A stretch of DNA of 64,000 nt from Candidatus Anammoximicrobium sp. (GTDB lineage Bacteria; Planctomycetota; Planctomycetia; Pirellulales; Pirellulaceae). Made by a program: the position numbers and the translations under genes. The stretch covers positions 1 through 64,000 of the forward strand of contig JAAYYU010000309.1 in assembly GCA_012515235.1 (NCBI GenBank), in the 5' to 3' direction. The notes below the pieces were generated by a model. It did not search any database. It had not been told where the DNA came from and saw only the letters and a program-made list of their open reading frames with translations. The first letter of the stretch is position 1. Each line of letters begins with the position of its first letter. Positions 8,921 to 23,900 of the stretch are shown in pieces.

Positions 8921-11900
8921 ATGGCCATCCGAAGCTCTTGTGGATCTTCTCTCGGTTCCTGGAAGCAGCGTCAACAGACGCGGAACAAGCGGAAGCGAGC
9001 CGCCAAACGCGGGTTGCTGCTTGAGAAACTGGAAGACCGAATGCTCTTGACGGTGGTGGGTCCCATCCTGTCGGGCGTTCAGCCGTCGGACGGTGATTTG
9101 CTGCCGCTGGACGGAAGCGGCGTACGCGGCATTGCTCCGCGCGAGCTGACGTTCCGGTTTGACGAGAACCAGCAAATCGATCCGGACACGTTGGGCGGCA
9201 TCCGGATCATCCGCAGCGGTCTGGACGGCGACTTTGCCAACGGGCATGTCCAGGTCACGCCGGGCTATCTCGGCGTGGGGGAGGCCCCCGAGCAGAACCA
9301 GGTGATCGTCCGTTTTGCGGAGAGCCTGCCGGATGATCTGTACCAGATCAAGTTGTATGGTATCGACGATACGGTGCAACAGATCACGGCCTTGCGCAAC
9401 ACGCGTGGCGAAGCCTTCGGGGATTTGACGGCCGACGGCGTCGACAACGGGACGAATCAGGTCATCCGCTTCGAACTGAAGTTGGCTCCGCAGGTGCTGG
9501 CGGTCGTGCCGCAACCGATCACGCGCGTGGCCGATCCCGCGAATCCCGCCAACTCGATTCTGCAGCAGGCGCGGGATCAGATTGTCGTCCACTTCAACGA
9601 CGACGACTTGTTCGTGGAAGACGACGCGGCGGGCAAGCCGACGCAGCGTTCGGCGGAGAACCCCGATTTCTATCGCTTGATCTTCACGCAGGATTCCGTC
9701 GAAAACACGGATGACATGACGTTTTTTCCGGACAGCGTCGCCTACGATCCTGCGACGGACTCGGCCGTTTTGACGTTTGCGGGCGACCTGGACACGCTGG
9801 TCATCCCGGCAGGGTCTGCCGGCGTCGGGACGCCGATCGGTCCCGGCACTTGGCGTTTGCGCGTGGGCACCGACGAGGCCCTGCCCGCGGCGCCGAGGAG
9901 CGAGGCGCCGACCGCCGAGGCGGGTTCGAGTTACGGCACCGCTTATTCGCTGGGGGAACTGGGCGTCCAAAGCCTGCTGATCCCTGCGTCGATCGATCCG
10001 CAACCGTTCGCCCTGGACTTGCCGGGCGGCCATGACGAGCCGGGACATCGCGATATTCCCACCGAGGTGGGCAGCGGTTTCGAGCAGCACATCAGTCCGA
10101 ATTTCGGCGCCGACACCCAGGACGGCGTGACGACCATCGCGTACAACTTTCGCCAGGTGTACGGCTATGACGCCCAGGGAAATCCCCTTTCGAACCTGAT
10201 CACCGAGAAGCAGAAGACGCGGGTCCGCGAGGCCGTGGAATTGTGGGCCAAGCACTTGGGCATCCAGTTCCTGGAAACGGCCGACCAGGGGCTGACGTTC
10301 GTCACGGGCGATCCGCGGGCCCTGGATCCGAACGATCCCAATGTGATGAATCACGCCTTGTCCACGGGCAGCGGCTTTTCCGACTATGATTTCATCGTCC
10401 GCATCGACCCCACGTACGCGAACGGAATGATCATCCTGGACAGCTCCCAGCAGTGGAACAGCGATTACGGCGCGGACTGGTTCCAACGCGTGATGGTGGG
10501 CCTGGGAGCGATGCTGGGCCTGCAGCGGGCCAACGATTTGCCGGTCACGAACCTGATGGCTTTCGACTCGTCCGAGCCTTTTCAGAACTCCAACGGTGAT
10601 TCTTTCTCCAACTACTACTACTCCAACCGGTCCGACCGGAGCGACTCCGTCGGCGTCAGCAGCGGCGGCTTCGTCAACTTCTCGTACGACGGCTTTGACA
10701 GCGCGCCGACCAGCTTGTTCGGCAGCCGCGCTCCCGAGCCGATTTTCCCCGGCAACGCGGACATTCTGCACGGCCAGTTCATCCATCGCCCGGACAGCAA
10801 CGACATCGACCTGTACCGCTTCACGATCGATCTGGGCGACCAGCAGCTGGATGAAAGGAAGACAGGGCTGTTCACCGCGGAGTCGTTTGCCGAGCGGCTG
10901 GCGAATTCCAGCGAATTGGACACGGTGCTGTCGCTGTTTCGCGAGGTGGAAATCCGCGACGCCAACGGGCAGATTATCGGCTACGAGCGGGAGTTGATTT
11001 CCCGCAACGACAACTACTACAGCTCCGATTCGTACCTCAGTCTCGAATTGGGCAGCGGCACGTATTACCTGGGCGTGACGGCCGCCGGGAACACCGATTT
11101 CGATCCGGTGCTGGAGGACACGGGGTACGGCGGAACGACGCAAGGCCCTTACGAACTGCGGCTGAATTTCCGCTCGCAGGTCGACGACGACCACACGATC
11201 AGCGATTTGGACCGCAGCGGCGAAAACCGGCCGGGAACGCGTCTGGACGGCGACGCCGACGGCACACCGGGCGGCGTGTACAACTTCTGGTTCCAGACGC
11301 GGCCGCTGGACCGGGTCCTGAACGTGACCGGTGACGGCAACACGTACGTGGACGGCCAACTGCTGACGATCGAGGACGCTTTTGGCAACGTGCGGCGGTT
11401 CGAGTTCGACAGCAACGGCAGCCTGCGCAATCCCTCAGCGACGGCGATTCCGTTCACCGCGGGGCTCGTTCCCACCAGCGCCATCGACATGGCCAACCAG
11501 CTGTACAACGCGATCAACAGCTCGGGGCTGGCGGTCACGGCGACGCAGACCGAAACCGCGATCACGTTGCAAGAGGAACGCGTCACGTTGTTGAGCAGCA
11601 CGGCCGAGGGCATCGAACTTGCCGGCAAGACGATCTTTGTGGACAAGACTTCGGGAACCAACCTCCGCGGCACGTTGGCCAAGCCGTTTGACAACATCGC
11701 CACGGCGTTCGCCGCCGCGGCGCCCGGCGACATCGTGCGGATCGTCGGCAACGGCGGCTTCGACGGCGACCAGACGACGCTGGCGGACAACTATGCGTAC
11801 GAGATCGGGTTTGGGGACTCCGGCGGCCCGCCCATCCTGACCGACGGTTCCTCGATGTCGGTTCCCCAGGGCGTCACGGCGATGATCGATGCCGGGGCGG

Positions 11901-14900
11901 TGTTCAAGTTGCGGCGGGCGCGGATCGGCGTCGGCAGTTCGTCGGCCAGCATCGACCGCAGCCAGGGCGCCCTGCAGGTCTTGGGCACGCCGCAGGAAAG
12001 CGTCTATTTCACTTCTTGGCTGGACGAAACGATCGGACGCGACACGTACGCGCCCACGACCACGGCGAAGCCCGGCAATTGGGGCGGGATCGTGTTCAAG
12101 GCCGATCTGGACAACGCCGACGCGCGTTTCAACTACGAGCGCGAGGGCATCTTCCTGAACTACGTCAGCCACGCCGACATCCGCTACGGCGGCGGGCAGG
12201 TGGGGATTGACAACGTCGACCAAGTGGTCAATCCAATCCAGATGACCGAGATGCGGCCGACGATCACGTTCAACCGCATCACCTACAGCGCTGTCGCCGC
12301 GATGTCGGCCGATCCGGACAGTTTTGAGGAGACCAACTTCCTCGCTCCGGAATACCAGTTGGTCAATCGGTTCACCCCCGACTACGAGCGGATCGGGCCG
12401 GAGATTCACGGCAACGTGTTGCTCGATAACTCGATGAACGGCCTGTTTGTGAGGATCGTGACGCCCGCCGGGTCGGAACTGCGGCCGCTCACCGTGCCGG
12501 CCCGCTTCGACGACATCGACATCGTCCACGTGCTGACCGAGGGCTTGAAGATCCAAGGCGAGGCGGGCGGCGCCCTGTTGGAACAATCGCGCCCCTCGGT
12601 CGAACTGGTGACGCTGGCGGCGCGCGTCGGCGGCGGCCTGGCGGCGGACAGCTACGCCTACAAACTCGTGTTCGTCGACAAGAACGGCTTTGAAGGCCGG
12701 CCTTCGGAGGCCACGGAAACCGTGACGCTGACCGCCGGCCACGGCACCGTGGAGGTCAACGGCTTGCCTCCGGTGAGCGGGAATTTCGTGTCTCGCCGGC
12801 TGTATCGCAGCCAGCCGGGCGGCGTGGGACCTTACAACCTGATTGCGGAGTTGGATGCCAGCGACACGACGTACACCGACCGCGGCGTCGTGCTGCCGTC
12901 CTTGACGTTGAGCCTGTTGAACCGCGATCCGCCCTCCGTACGTTCCGTGACTTTCGTCCAAGACGAAGTGGGGCCGACCGTGCCGGGGCTGGCGGCGGGC
13001 AGTTACACCTACCGGGTAGTGATGGTCGACGGCGTCACGGGCGAAACCAGTCCGGCGTCGGACGCCACCGGCGCGGTGACGGTTACGACGCCGGCCGATC
13101 CGCTGAACGTCAGCGTCGTCGTCGTGTCGGGGCTTCCGGCGTCGCCGGACGGGTATCGGCAATTGGTTTATCGCAGTTCCGTCGGCGGCGGCGGGACGTA
13201 TGAACTGGCGGGCGAGATCGGTGCCGGGGAGACGGTCTTTCGGGACGAGGGAATCAGGCAACTGGACGCCGACGGGGAGCCCCTCACGCTGGACGTGCGG
13301 TTGACGGGCGTCGTGCGGGCCCGTCCCGACGGGCGTCTGAAGATCGATCCGGGGACCGTGGTCAAGCTGGAAGGCGCGCAGATCGAGATCGGTTTCGGCG
13401 CGCAGTTGATCGCCGAAGGCCTGGACGACCGGAAGATCGTATTCACGTCCCGGCTGGACGACAAGTACGGAGCGGGCGGGACGTTCGACACGAACAAGGA
13501 CGACGGACCGAACGAGGCCAGTCCCGAGCGCGGCGATTGGGGCGGCATCTATGCCGGGCCGATGAGCCAACTGAACCTGGATCACGTCTATTTGGCCTTC
13601 GGCGGCGGCAACAACAACAAGATCGAAAGCACGTTCACGGGCTTCAGCGCCGTCGAGATCCACCAGGCCGATGCGCGGATCGCCAACAGCGTGATCGAGC
13701 ACAATGCGCTGGGGACGGGCGGTCAGGGTTCGGCGCACCGCTTCGGCCGCGGCGTCAACGCCACGGCCACGATCATCTCGAACGTCCGCTACGACAGCGG
13801 GTCCACGATCTTTGTCCGCGGCGCCCAGCCGGTGATCATCAACAACGTGATCCGCAACAACGAAGACGTCGCGATCAGCATCAACGTCGACGCCTTTACC
13901 GACGCGCAGATCTCCGATCCCGGACGTGCGACGGGGGCCATCGACCAGGCGACGCTGTACAACGACAATCGCGGTCCGCTGATCCGCGGCAACCGCTTGG
14001 CCGACAACGGCAACCAGACCGACGAGAACGGCAACCAGGTTCCGAACAACAACGGCAACTTGCTGCCGGACTGGCGGGGCACCAACGGGATGGAAGTCCG
14101 CACGGCGGCGGTCTGGAACGCGGGCACTTCGGCCGATCCGCGGGACGACTCGCTGCGGTCGGTCGGAATCACGTTGTCGACCGCCAGCGTGTGGGACGAC
14201 ACCGACGTCGTCCACATCCTGTACGACGAGGTGCGGGTTTCCAACCTGCACGTCGAGGGCGGCTTGCGGCTGCAGAGCAGCCCGAACGAAAGCCTGGTCG
14301 TCAAGATGTACGGCCCCGGCGTGTTGAACCAGGCGTTCAACCTCAACCCGACCGTCGGGTCGGGATTCACCGCGACGGGACAGGCCTCGGACACCTCCGA
14401 CCGCATCGGCGGCTCGCTGTACGTAGTGGGGCAACCCGGCTTTCCCGTCGTCCTGACGTCGGTCCACGACGACACGGTCGGCGCCGGCGTCCAGCCCGAC
14501 GGCCAGGCCCAGACGGACACCAACAACAACGGTTCCCGTTCGACGCCGCAGGCGGGCGATTGGCGCAGCGTGCGGTTGGACCAGAACAGCAACGATCGCA
14601 ACGTGGAGATCGTGTTGGAACTGGAGGCGCGCGAAGCCACGGCGCCCGGACTGAACGGGATCCCGGCCCAGGCCCAGTTCCTGGGCGAGTTGGCCCCCGG
14701 CGAGTACGGCGGCGATGATAACCTGAGGCTGGGCTTTCAAATCGAAGGCTTCCTGAATGACCGCGCCGACATCGATTACTACAGCTTCACCGCCGAAGCG
14801 GGGACGGAAATCTGGTTGGATCTGGATCGCTCCCGCCATGCCTTGGACACCGTGGTGGAACTGCTGGACGCGGACGGCGTGTTGCTGGCCCAATCGGACA

Positions 14901-17900
14901 ACTCCCAGGACGAGACGGTCCAGCCGGCTCTGCTGCATCGCGCCGAGGCGATTTCCGAGGGCGACGTCAATCCCTTGCAGAAGCTGAACGACGCCTACCA
15001 GCCGCATCACGCGTCCGGCATCGCCAAGGACATTTGGGGAACCAATCCGCGGGACGCCGGCATGCGCGTCGTGCTGCCGGGCGCCCAGGGCGTCCGCAGC
15101 TCGTACTTGTTCCGGATCCGCAGCAGCAACCTGGCGGCCGGCGAGGATCGCGCCAACCTGCTGGACCCGAACCAGGTGGGCGAGGGCTTGACCAGCGGGG
15201 TGTACCGGTTCCAGGTGCGGATGCGCGAGTTGGACGAAGTTCCCGGTTCCGCCGTCCGCTACGCCGACATCCGCTACGCCCAGAACGGCGTGGAACTGAT
15301 CGGCCTGCCGAGTCACTCGCCGTTGCTGGGCGAGGCGGCGGAAAACGAGGGCACCGAGCCGAACGTCGCCAACAACAACTCCTTCTCCCCCGACGCCGCC
15401 ACGCCGGGCAACCGCCCCCAGGAACTGGGCAATCTGTTCGCTACGGACCAGGCTACTCTGTCTGTGGCCGGGGCTTTGTCCAGCAGTGTGGACCTCGATT
15501 TCTACACCTTTGACGTGGCCTACAACAATATCTCCAACCCGTCCGCGCATCACGGTTCACTGGTGTTCGATCTGGATTATGCGGACGGACTGAGCCGTGC
15601 CAACTCGACCGTCACGGTCTTCGATTCCAGCGGCCGGCCGATTCTGATCGCGCGCGACTCGAACATCGCCGAAGACCGGCCCGCGCCCGTCGTCGATCCT
15701 TTGGACCAGTCCGGCATGTACGATCTGTCCCGCGGCACGGTCGGCGAGTTCGATCCGTTCCTGGGGCCGGTGCAGGTGCCCCAGGGCCGCTACTACGTGG
15801 CGGTGACTTCGGATCGCATGTTGCCCGCCGAGGTGTTGAACAATCCGGCCGTCCGGTTGGAGCCGGTCAACTCGGTGATTCGCATCGCCGAGGATCGGAT
15901 CGGCAGCTACGGCGGTTCGACGGCCGTCGCGCCCGTGGTCCCGTTGTTGCTGGACCCGACCTTCGACGGCACGACGGTTTCCACGACGAACCTGTGGCAC
16001 GTCTCCGATCTCGAAGCGACCACCGGCGGCCACGGCTTGAACGCCGCCTTTGACGGCAGCCGGGTGTACGCTCCCACGGCGGGACGCGTCACCGAGCAGG
16101 AGCCCAACGACACGCTGCCGTCGGCCCAGAGTCTGGAAGGCTACGTTTGGAGTCTGAGTGCTCAGGCTGACATCGGGGACGCCTTCGGCAACACGTCGAC
16201 GGCCATCCCGCACCTGACCGTGACCGCCACCGGCAATGAGAGCTTCGACTACTACTCGTTTGTCGTCAGCAATACGCCGGCCAGGGGCATCTTCGACATC
16301 GACTACGGCACGACCGGGAATCCGCTGACCGATCTGGACTCGCAGGTTTTCTTGTACGATTCGGCCGGCAATCTCCTGGCCTCGAACAACGACTCGGCCG
16401 TAGGGTTCGGTGCCGGCGGGAGCACGAGCGATCGCGACGCGTTCCTGTCGTACTCCTTCCTCAAGCCCGGTACGTACGTGATCGGCGTTGCGGCGTCTCC
16501 CTCGACCGGACTGCCGGGCGGCATCAGCGGCACGCCGGTGGGCACCGGCGACACGTACACGCTGCAGGTCTCGATCGAGGACCACACGGCGGTGACGACG
16601 ACCAGCCAGGGCGGCTCGACGTTCTATTTCGGCGGCAAGACGACGGGCACGTACGACCTGGGACTGGGCAACGTCGCCGACGGCAGTTTGGTCTCCCACG
16701 CCTTCAGCCTGAAGAACTGCTCCGCCGCGGATTTGCCGGTCCTGTACTTCAACTATCGCTTGAACGCGGATTCGGGCGACCACTTCCGGGCGTACGTCCA
16801 GCGTCAGGACGGTACGGAACGGCTTGTTGCGTCCAGCTATGCGGTGGACGTAACAGGGACCGTGATCCGCTTGACGAACGACGACGTCTGGCGTCAGGCG
16901 CGCGTCGACCTGGCGGCGTTCGCGGGCCAGGACTTGCTGAAATTGCGTTTTGAGTTCCGTGCCGCCGACTCTTTCGTGCCGGTCGGGGCCACCGGCGTCC
17001 ATATCGACGACGTGATCATCGGGTTTGCCGAGCGGGGAGAGATGATCACCCAGGCGGATGCGGATGCCACGTTCGCGCCCCGACCCAACTACAACACGAC
17101 GGGCCGCGTGCTGGACGGCGAGTACCAGTTGGAGATGCGCCGGGGCACCACCTACGGGACCTCCGTCCAGGCTCGTGTGGGGGCCAGCACCGTGCCGGCG
17201 CTGATCCTGGACGAAACCTACGACACCAACGATCGCCAGGCTCAGCAGATGACGATCGTCGTCCCGGCCGGCTCGTCGCTGAGCGACGGTCAGACCTTCG
17301 AACTCGGTGACGGCGCCGGCGCTCTGACCTTTGAATTCGATACCAACGGCGCGATCCAGCCGGGAAACGTCCGCGTGCCTTTCCGGACGACCGACCCGGA
17401 CTACGTGGTGGCCGCCGCTATTCGGGACTCGATCAACAGCCCGTCGGTCCAGAGCCAGTTGAATTTGCAGGCCGCGTTTTCGGACGGCACCAAGCAAGGC
17501 AGCGGCAGCCGGGACAACCGCATCAACTTGTTCGGCAACGCCGTCGGCGATTTCGTGATTCAATCCGCCTCGACCGTGTTGCGGGTCGAGAAGTCGGGGG
17601 CTACCGATGCGACCGCCCTCGGCAACCTGCTGCGGGACGCGATCCTGGGCACGGGCTTCACGCTTCCCGCGGGCAGCGATGCCGCGTTCATCGGCGGGGT
17701 CGACGCCACGGACGGAACGTTTACCTCCGCGGGCTTTTTCCACGGCGGGCTGTCCTCGATCGGCATCGAATCCGGGATCATCTTGAGCACCGGAGACGCC
17801 TTGACTGCGGCCGGCCCCAACACGGCCCATGCGTCATCTGGAGACGCGTCGCTGGCGGGGGACGCCGATCTGGACAACGAATTCTTCTCGGCGGAACCGG

Positions 17901-20900
17901 CCGCGCGGAAGACCCAGGACGCCACGTCGCTGGCGTTCACGGTCCAGGCCGAGTTTTCGGGTCCGGCGTATTTCAATTTCGTGTTTGCCTCCGAGGAATA
18001 CAACGACTTGGTCGGGACAGCGTCCCAAGCCGACGCGTTGGCCGTGTTCATCACCGATCTTTCGGCGGGCGGCGCGGCGGAAAACGTCGCGTTGATACCC
18101 GGCACCACGACTCCGGTGTCGCGGTCCACGGTCAACGGGGGCAATCCCTACGGGACGGGCGCAGCCAATCCCGGCTTGTACAACAACAACGATTTGCGGG
18201 AGGGCGGAGCCAATCTGCAGGAATTCGGTTACGACGGGTTCACCGACGTATTCACCGCCCAAGTCGACGTCGAGGCGGGCAAGCAGTATCTGATCAAGTT
18301 CGTCATTGCGGACGCGGGGGACCGGCTGATCGACAGTGCCGTGTTGATTGAAGCGGGGTCGCTGGGGAGCGTGAACCCGGCGCCGGCGCCGGTGGGACTG
18401 GTCGGCGTCCTGCACGACGGCTACGGCGACTCGAACCACTTCCGCGCTCAGGGCCAGACCCTGATCCACTCGAATACGATCCGGGATTCGGCGGACTTTG
18501 GCATTGTCGCCGACGCCGGCGTCCGCGACATCGACCGCAACGAGGGCCTCGCGCTGGCCCAGTCTCATATCGGGCCGGCGCGGAACCTGCTGGAATTGAA
18601 CAACCGGGCGGGCACCGGCGCGGCAGGCGGGATCGCGCCTGGCGCGGCCATCATCAACAACACGATCTACGGCGAAGGGCTGGGGGGCATTCATTTCAGC
18701 GGCAACCTGCGGCCGTACGAACTCATCCCGCGCGACAACGCCGGGGGGGACTTCATCTGCGACGGGGACGTCTTTGCCGTCACCGTCGGCCGCACGACGG
18801 TCGAATTCGAGTTCGAGGATTTGTCGAACCACGGAGAACAGGGTTCCTGCCGTCTCACCAACCCCTCGCACGGTGACGGCTGGAATCCCGGACGGGTGCC
18901 GATCTATTATGCCATGGTCAGCGACACCTCCGGGCCGTATCCGGCCAGCACGCAACAGGAACTGGCCCAAGCCATCGCGGACGCGATCACGCAGAGCATC
19001 CTGGTGACCAACGGCACCACGCTGGTGGCCCAAGCGAATGCGGCGCCCTCGCGCCGTCAGGGCGGTTTCGACGCCGTGTACGCCGACCATGTCAGGGACG
19101 TCGAAATCTTGGCCGGCGACCAAAACTACCACAGTGCCTTTGCATCCTACCGCGTCACACCCATCGCGCAGGCCGCTCAGCCGTTCGGCCGGATCATCAA
19201 CAACACGATTGTCGGCAACGACGGGAACGCCTCGTTCTTCGGGGATCCAGCCGTCGAACCGAACGACACGATCTTCAACGCCATCGACACGCGGCAGGGC
19301 CGCCAGGCCAGCCCCGAATTCTTCCGGGCCAACAACGTCACGATCGGCGATACGGCCAGTTTTCCGCAGAACCCGGAGTGGGACGTCGACTTTTACCAGT
19401 TCCAGATGGACATCGGCGATCACGTGCAAATCACGGTCACGGGCAACGAATTCACGCCCGCCTGGCGGCTGTTCAACGAGCGCGGCGAAGAGTTCATCCC
19501 GGACGGCAGCGGCACGGCGCGAGGGGTGCCGCGAGTGACGGTCAACCCCAGCAACCCCTTCGAGTACACGCTTGACTTCTACGTCGACGAACCGACCGCG
19601 GCGCGGGCTGGGTATAACTATGCCCGCGAGGGCGGAACGTATTTCGTGGCGATCAGCGGTTCGGGCAACGCGGCGTACAGTCCGCTGAGCCTGGGCAGCC
19701 GCCAGACTCCGGACGAGACGGGCCGTTACTCGATCGCCGTCAACGTCCTGGCGCCCCGGCGATGGGTCATCGACACCCAGCCGCTGTTCGGCAGTTCCGC
19801 CAGCTGGGAAGTGACGGATGTCAACGGCAACACGACCGTCGTCAACTACACGGGGACGTCGGACCGCCGGAGCAACACGCCGCTGATGGCCTACGAAGTG
19901 CGAGAAGAATTCCGCCGCAAGGTTAGGGAAGACGGACTCCGCGGAATCAGCGCCGAGGACTTGGGCGGTCCCGAATACCGCAACTATCCCGGCTACAACT
20001 TCACGCCGTCTTTTGCCAGCCCCCGGCGGCAATGGCCGCAGTACCAACGGAATCACGGGGACGGGCGCCGGTATGTGGAGGTGTACGGCGCGGCGAAGAT
20101 CGTGCAAGTGAGCGGGCCGGCCAACGTGCTGTCCCCCACCGTCGGTGCGAACAACGTCGCCAACAACGTCGACAGCCAGTTGCTCCGCGAGACGGGCGTG
20201 CTGATCAGCGAAGAGGCGACCCCCACGCTGCTGAACAACGTGATCTCCAACACGCGCAACGGCGTGGTCGAAACGGAGAACCAGCCGCAATCGCATCAAG
20301 CGACCGGCGTCAGCCCGCGTACGGCAATCGTCGCCGCGACCGTCTTCCAGTACAGCACGCCGTTCAATCAATCGCAGACGTCTGCCCAGATGGGCAACTG
20401 GCGGGTGTCGACCGGCTCCAGCCCCTATGGCGGTTCGTTGACCGTTTTGGAGGAATGGACGACGGCGCGGGCCGATACGGCGGATGCCAATTTGCCGCTG
20501 AGCAACGCCGCTCCGTTGTTCGTCAATGCGGCCGGAGGGAACTACTTCCCGGCGGCGTATGCGGCGTCGATCGACAGCGCCGTGGATTCGCTGGAGGACC
20601 GGCCCCCGTTCATCACGGTCAAGGCCGCGATGGGCATCTCCAATTCGCCGATCCTGGCGCCGGTGCGCGACGCCTCGGGCCAGTTGCGGATGGACGATCC
20701 GAACGTGTCGACCCCGCAGGGACAAGGCGGCGACGTGTTCAAAGACCGCGGTTCGCTGGACCGCAGCGATTTCATCGGTCCGGCGGCCGTGCTGTTGAAC
20801 CCGCGCGACAACGACGCGGACGGCATCGACATCGACCCCACCGACACCGTGGTGCAGTTGACCGGCGGATCGTACGACTCGTTCCTGATCCAGATCGTGG

Positions 20901-23900
20901 ACGGATTCGAATCGGCCGATCCGTTCCCGGGGGTGGGCGTCAACGATGCGACCGTGCTCGGTCCCAACGTGCCGGGCAGCCGGCTGCCGGGAGCCGCCGT
21001 CACGCTGTTTGCCGACGGCGTGTTTCTGGAGGAGGGGATTGACTACACGTACCGCTACGACACCACCAGCAACACGATCCGCTTGTCGCCGACCTCCGGC
21101 GTGTGGGCGGACGACAAGGTCTACATCATTCGGTTGAACAACCGCGACCGGTACGTGATCAACGCTCCGGACGGGGCCGAGGCTCGGGACGCCATGCGCG
21201 CGGCCCTGGAACAGCAAGATTCCGCCCAACGCCGCTTCCGCATTACCGGCGACGACGGCGTGAGCGTGACCTTTGAGTACGACAGCGGCTACACGCTGCA
21301 GGTGCCCCATTCGCTGTCGATTCGGGTCCCGGCCAGCGGGGTCGCCGACGGCCAGCGGTTTGTGGTCCGCGACGCCAGCGCCCCGGACAATCCGGGCGTG
21401 ACCTTCGAGTTGGACGCGAATGCGTACACCTTGCCCGGCAATATCGCCGTCCCGTTCGGTCTGGGGGACACGCCGGCGCAGATCGCCGACGCCATCGTGG
21501 CCGCCTTGACGGGCACCTCCGCCCAGGACGTCGGCCTGCAATTGGCGGCCAAGAACGTGGGCGAGGGCTTGGTGCACCTGGGCGCGCCGGAAGCCTATAC
21601 CCTGAACACGGACCTGAGCACGCTTTTGCAGACCGCCACGATCATGTCGCTGGCGGTGCCCGCCAAGACGGACAACACCACGGTCGCCGACGTCGACGAC
21701 GGGCAGACGTTCAGCATCACGTACACGCCGGACAGCGGGCCCGCCACGACGGTCATCTTTGAGTTCGACACCAACGGGTTGCTGAACAACACCGCCAACA
21801 CACGGATCCCGGTGGCGACGGCTCCCATCCCCGCGTCGCCAGACGACGTGGCAGCCGAGATCGTGAGGGTTCTCGCCGGCACGCCGTTGGCCGGGTTGCT
21901 GGTGGGCACGCGGCTCGAAGCAAACGGGCTCGAAGCAAACGGCCTGGTCCACGTGCACGAGGGCAGCCAGGTGTCGATCGATTCGGACACCAGCAAGTTG
22001 TTCGACGGGTATGTCTCCCGGCCGCTGGCGGACGAGCCGGCCGCTCCCCAGGTATTTGTCGTGTCGTGGGACGACGACGGCGACGACAGCACTCCGCCGC
22101 GGCAGGTCAGCTTCGAGCTGGACCGTGACGACGAGGGGACGACGCAGCCCGGCAACGTGGTGATTCCGTTCAGCTACGGAGACACCCACCAGGAGATCGG
22201 CGAACACCTCGCCCTGGCAATCGCCCGGGAACTGTCGCTGCAACTGACCGCGGCGAAACACCTGGAGGACGGCGTGGTCTTCCTCGGCGGCACCATCGAG
22301 CATGACGTCGATTTGAGCAACAGCCCCGGCCTGGTTTTGTTGAGCCAGCCTTCCGTGACGCCGACGACCAGCTTGATTCTGCCCTCGGCGCTGACCATCA
22401 CGGTCAATTCGGAGGGCGGGGCGGGAATCGCTGACGGGGAATACTTCCAGATCATCGACACGTCGCTGTCGGCGGCGGACCAGGTGTTGAAGTTCGAATT
22501 CACCTTGGACGCCAACCCGAACAGCACCGATTGGGATGCGATCATCCCTTACAGTCTGCTGGACACCGCCGACGCGATCGCGGAGAAAATCGTCGAAGCG
22601 ATCGACGACTTGATCCTCTCCGGCTACAACGCCGGCGACGTGTTCCAGCCGGCCTTGAGGCCGGGCGGCATCGTGACGCTCACGGGCGCCAACAGCTTCC
22701 ACAGTCTGAGCACCGCCTTTGCGCCGGGCCTGACGCAATCCGGCGGACGGTTGGCCGACGGCGAGCAGTTCTCGATCACCTTCAACGGCGTGACGCGGAC
22801 CTTCGAGTACGACGTCGACGGCCGCCCGGCATCGCCTGCCGCCCCGCCGGACCAGTTCATCCTGTTCACGCCGACCAGCACCAACGACGAAATCGGCGCC
22901 AGCACGGTGGCTGCCATCAGGTCGCAACCGCTGCTGGGACTGCCGGGCGTGGAGTACGCGGGCCAGGGCAGGATCGAATTCCACGACACCTCGCGGCACA
23001 TCACCATGCTGCCGGCGGACGCCAACCCGCCCGACAACAGTCTGCAATTGGAGGGGATTCCCGGCGGCGCCGTGCGTCTACCGTTCGAACCCTGGAGCCA
23101 GTTTTCGGGCGAAGACTTCGCGAACCTGATGGTGGAGGCGATCAACGCCAGTCCGCTGACCAACGTCACGGCTTCGCTGCGGGGCGGCAACACCCTGTTC
23201 GTGGACTTCCTGACCACCGCCAACGAACCGGCGAACTTCATTTCCGGACTGACCAATATCACGGGCATCTCGAACTACTTCCTGCAGGCCATTCAGGATT
23301 TGCCGGGGAACTTCCTGAAGTCGAATCAGTACACGGGCGAGACGCGGTTCACGATTCTGCTGGCGGGCGCCGACCTGGACTTCGGCGACGCACGGGTGGC
23401 CAACCGGCCCTCGCAGTATCCGACCTTGTTCGACGAAGACGGGGCGCGGCACGTGGTCACGCCCGGCTGGTATCTGGGCAACCGCGTGGACGGCGAATTC
23501 GAGGCACAGATCGTGCCCGCCGGATTCGGCGACGACTTGGACCACCGGGTGGACCTGTGGAACAGCACGTTGCGTCTTGACGGCAATTCGCCGCTGACCG
23601 TGCAATTGCCGGACGTGGCAGACCCGGGCGCAGCGTTGGACGGGACGGCCTTTGACATCATCACCGCCGGCGGACGGACGCAGCGTTTCGAGTTCGATCA
23701 AGGCGGTAACGGCGTGTTGAGCGGCCAGGCCGTGGTTTACGACGCCGGCGCGACGCTGCCGGAGATTGCCGAGGCCCTGGCGGCGGCGGTCGCGGAGGCC
23801 GACTTGGGCCTGGCCCCCGCGCATTTGGGCGCCGGCGGCGTGTTCCTGGGCGGCGGCCCGCTGCACCGGATCGAGACGACCGGCAGCCACATCCGGATCG

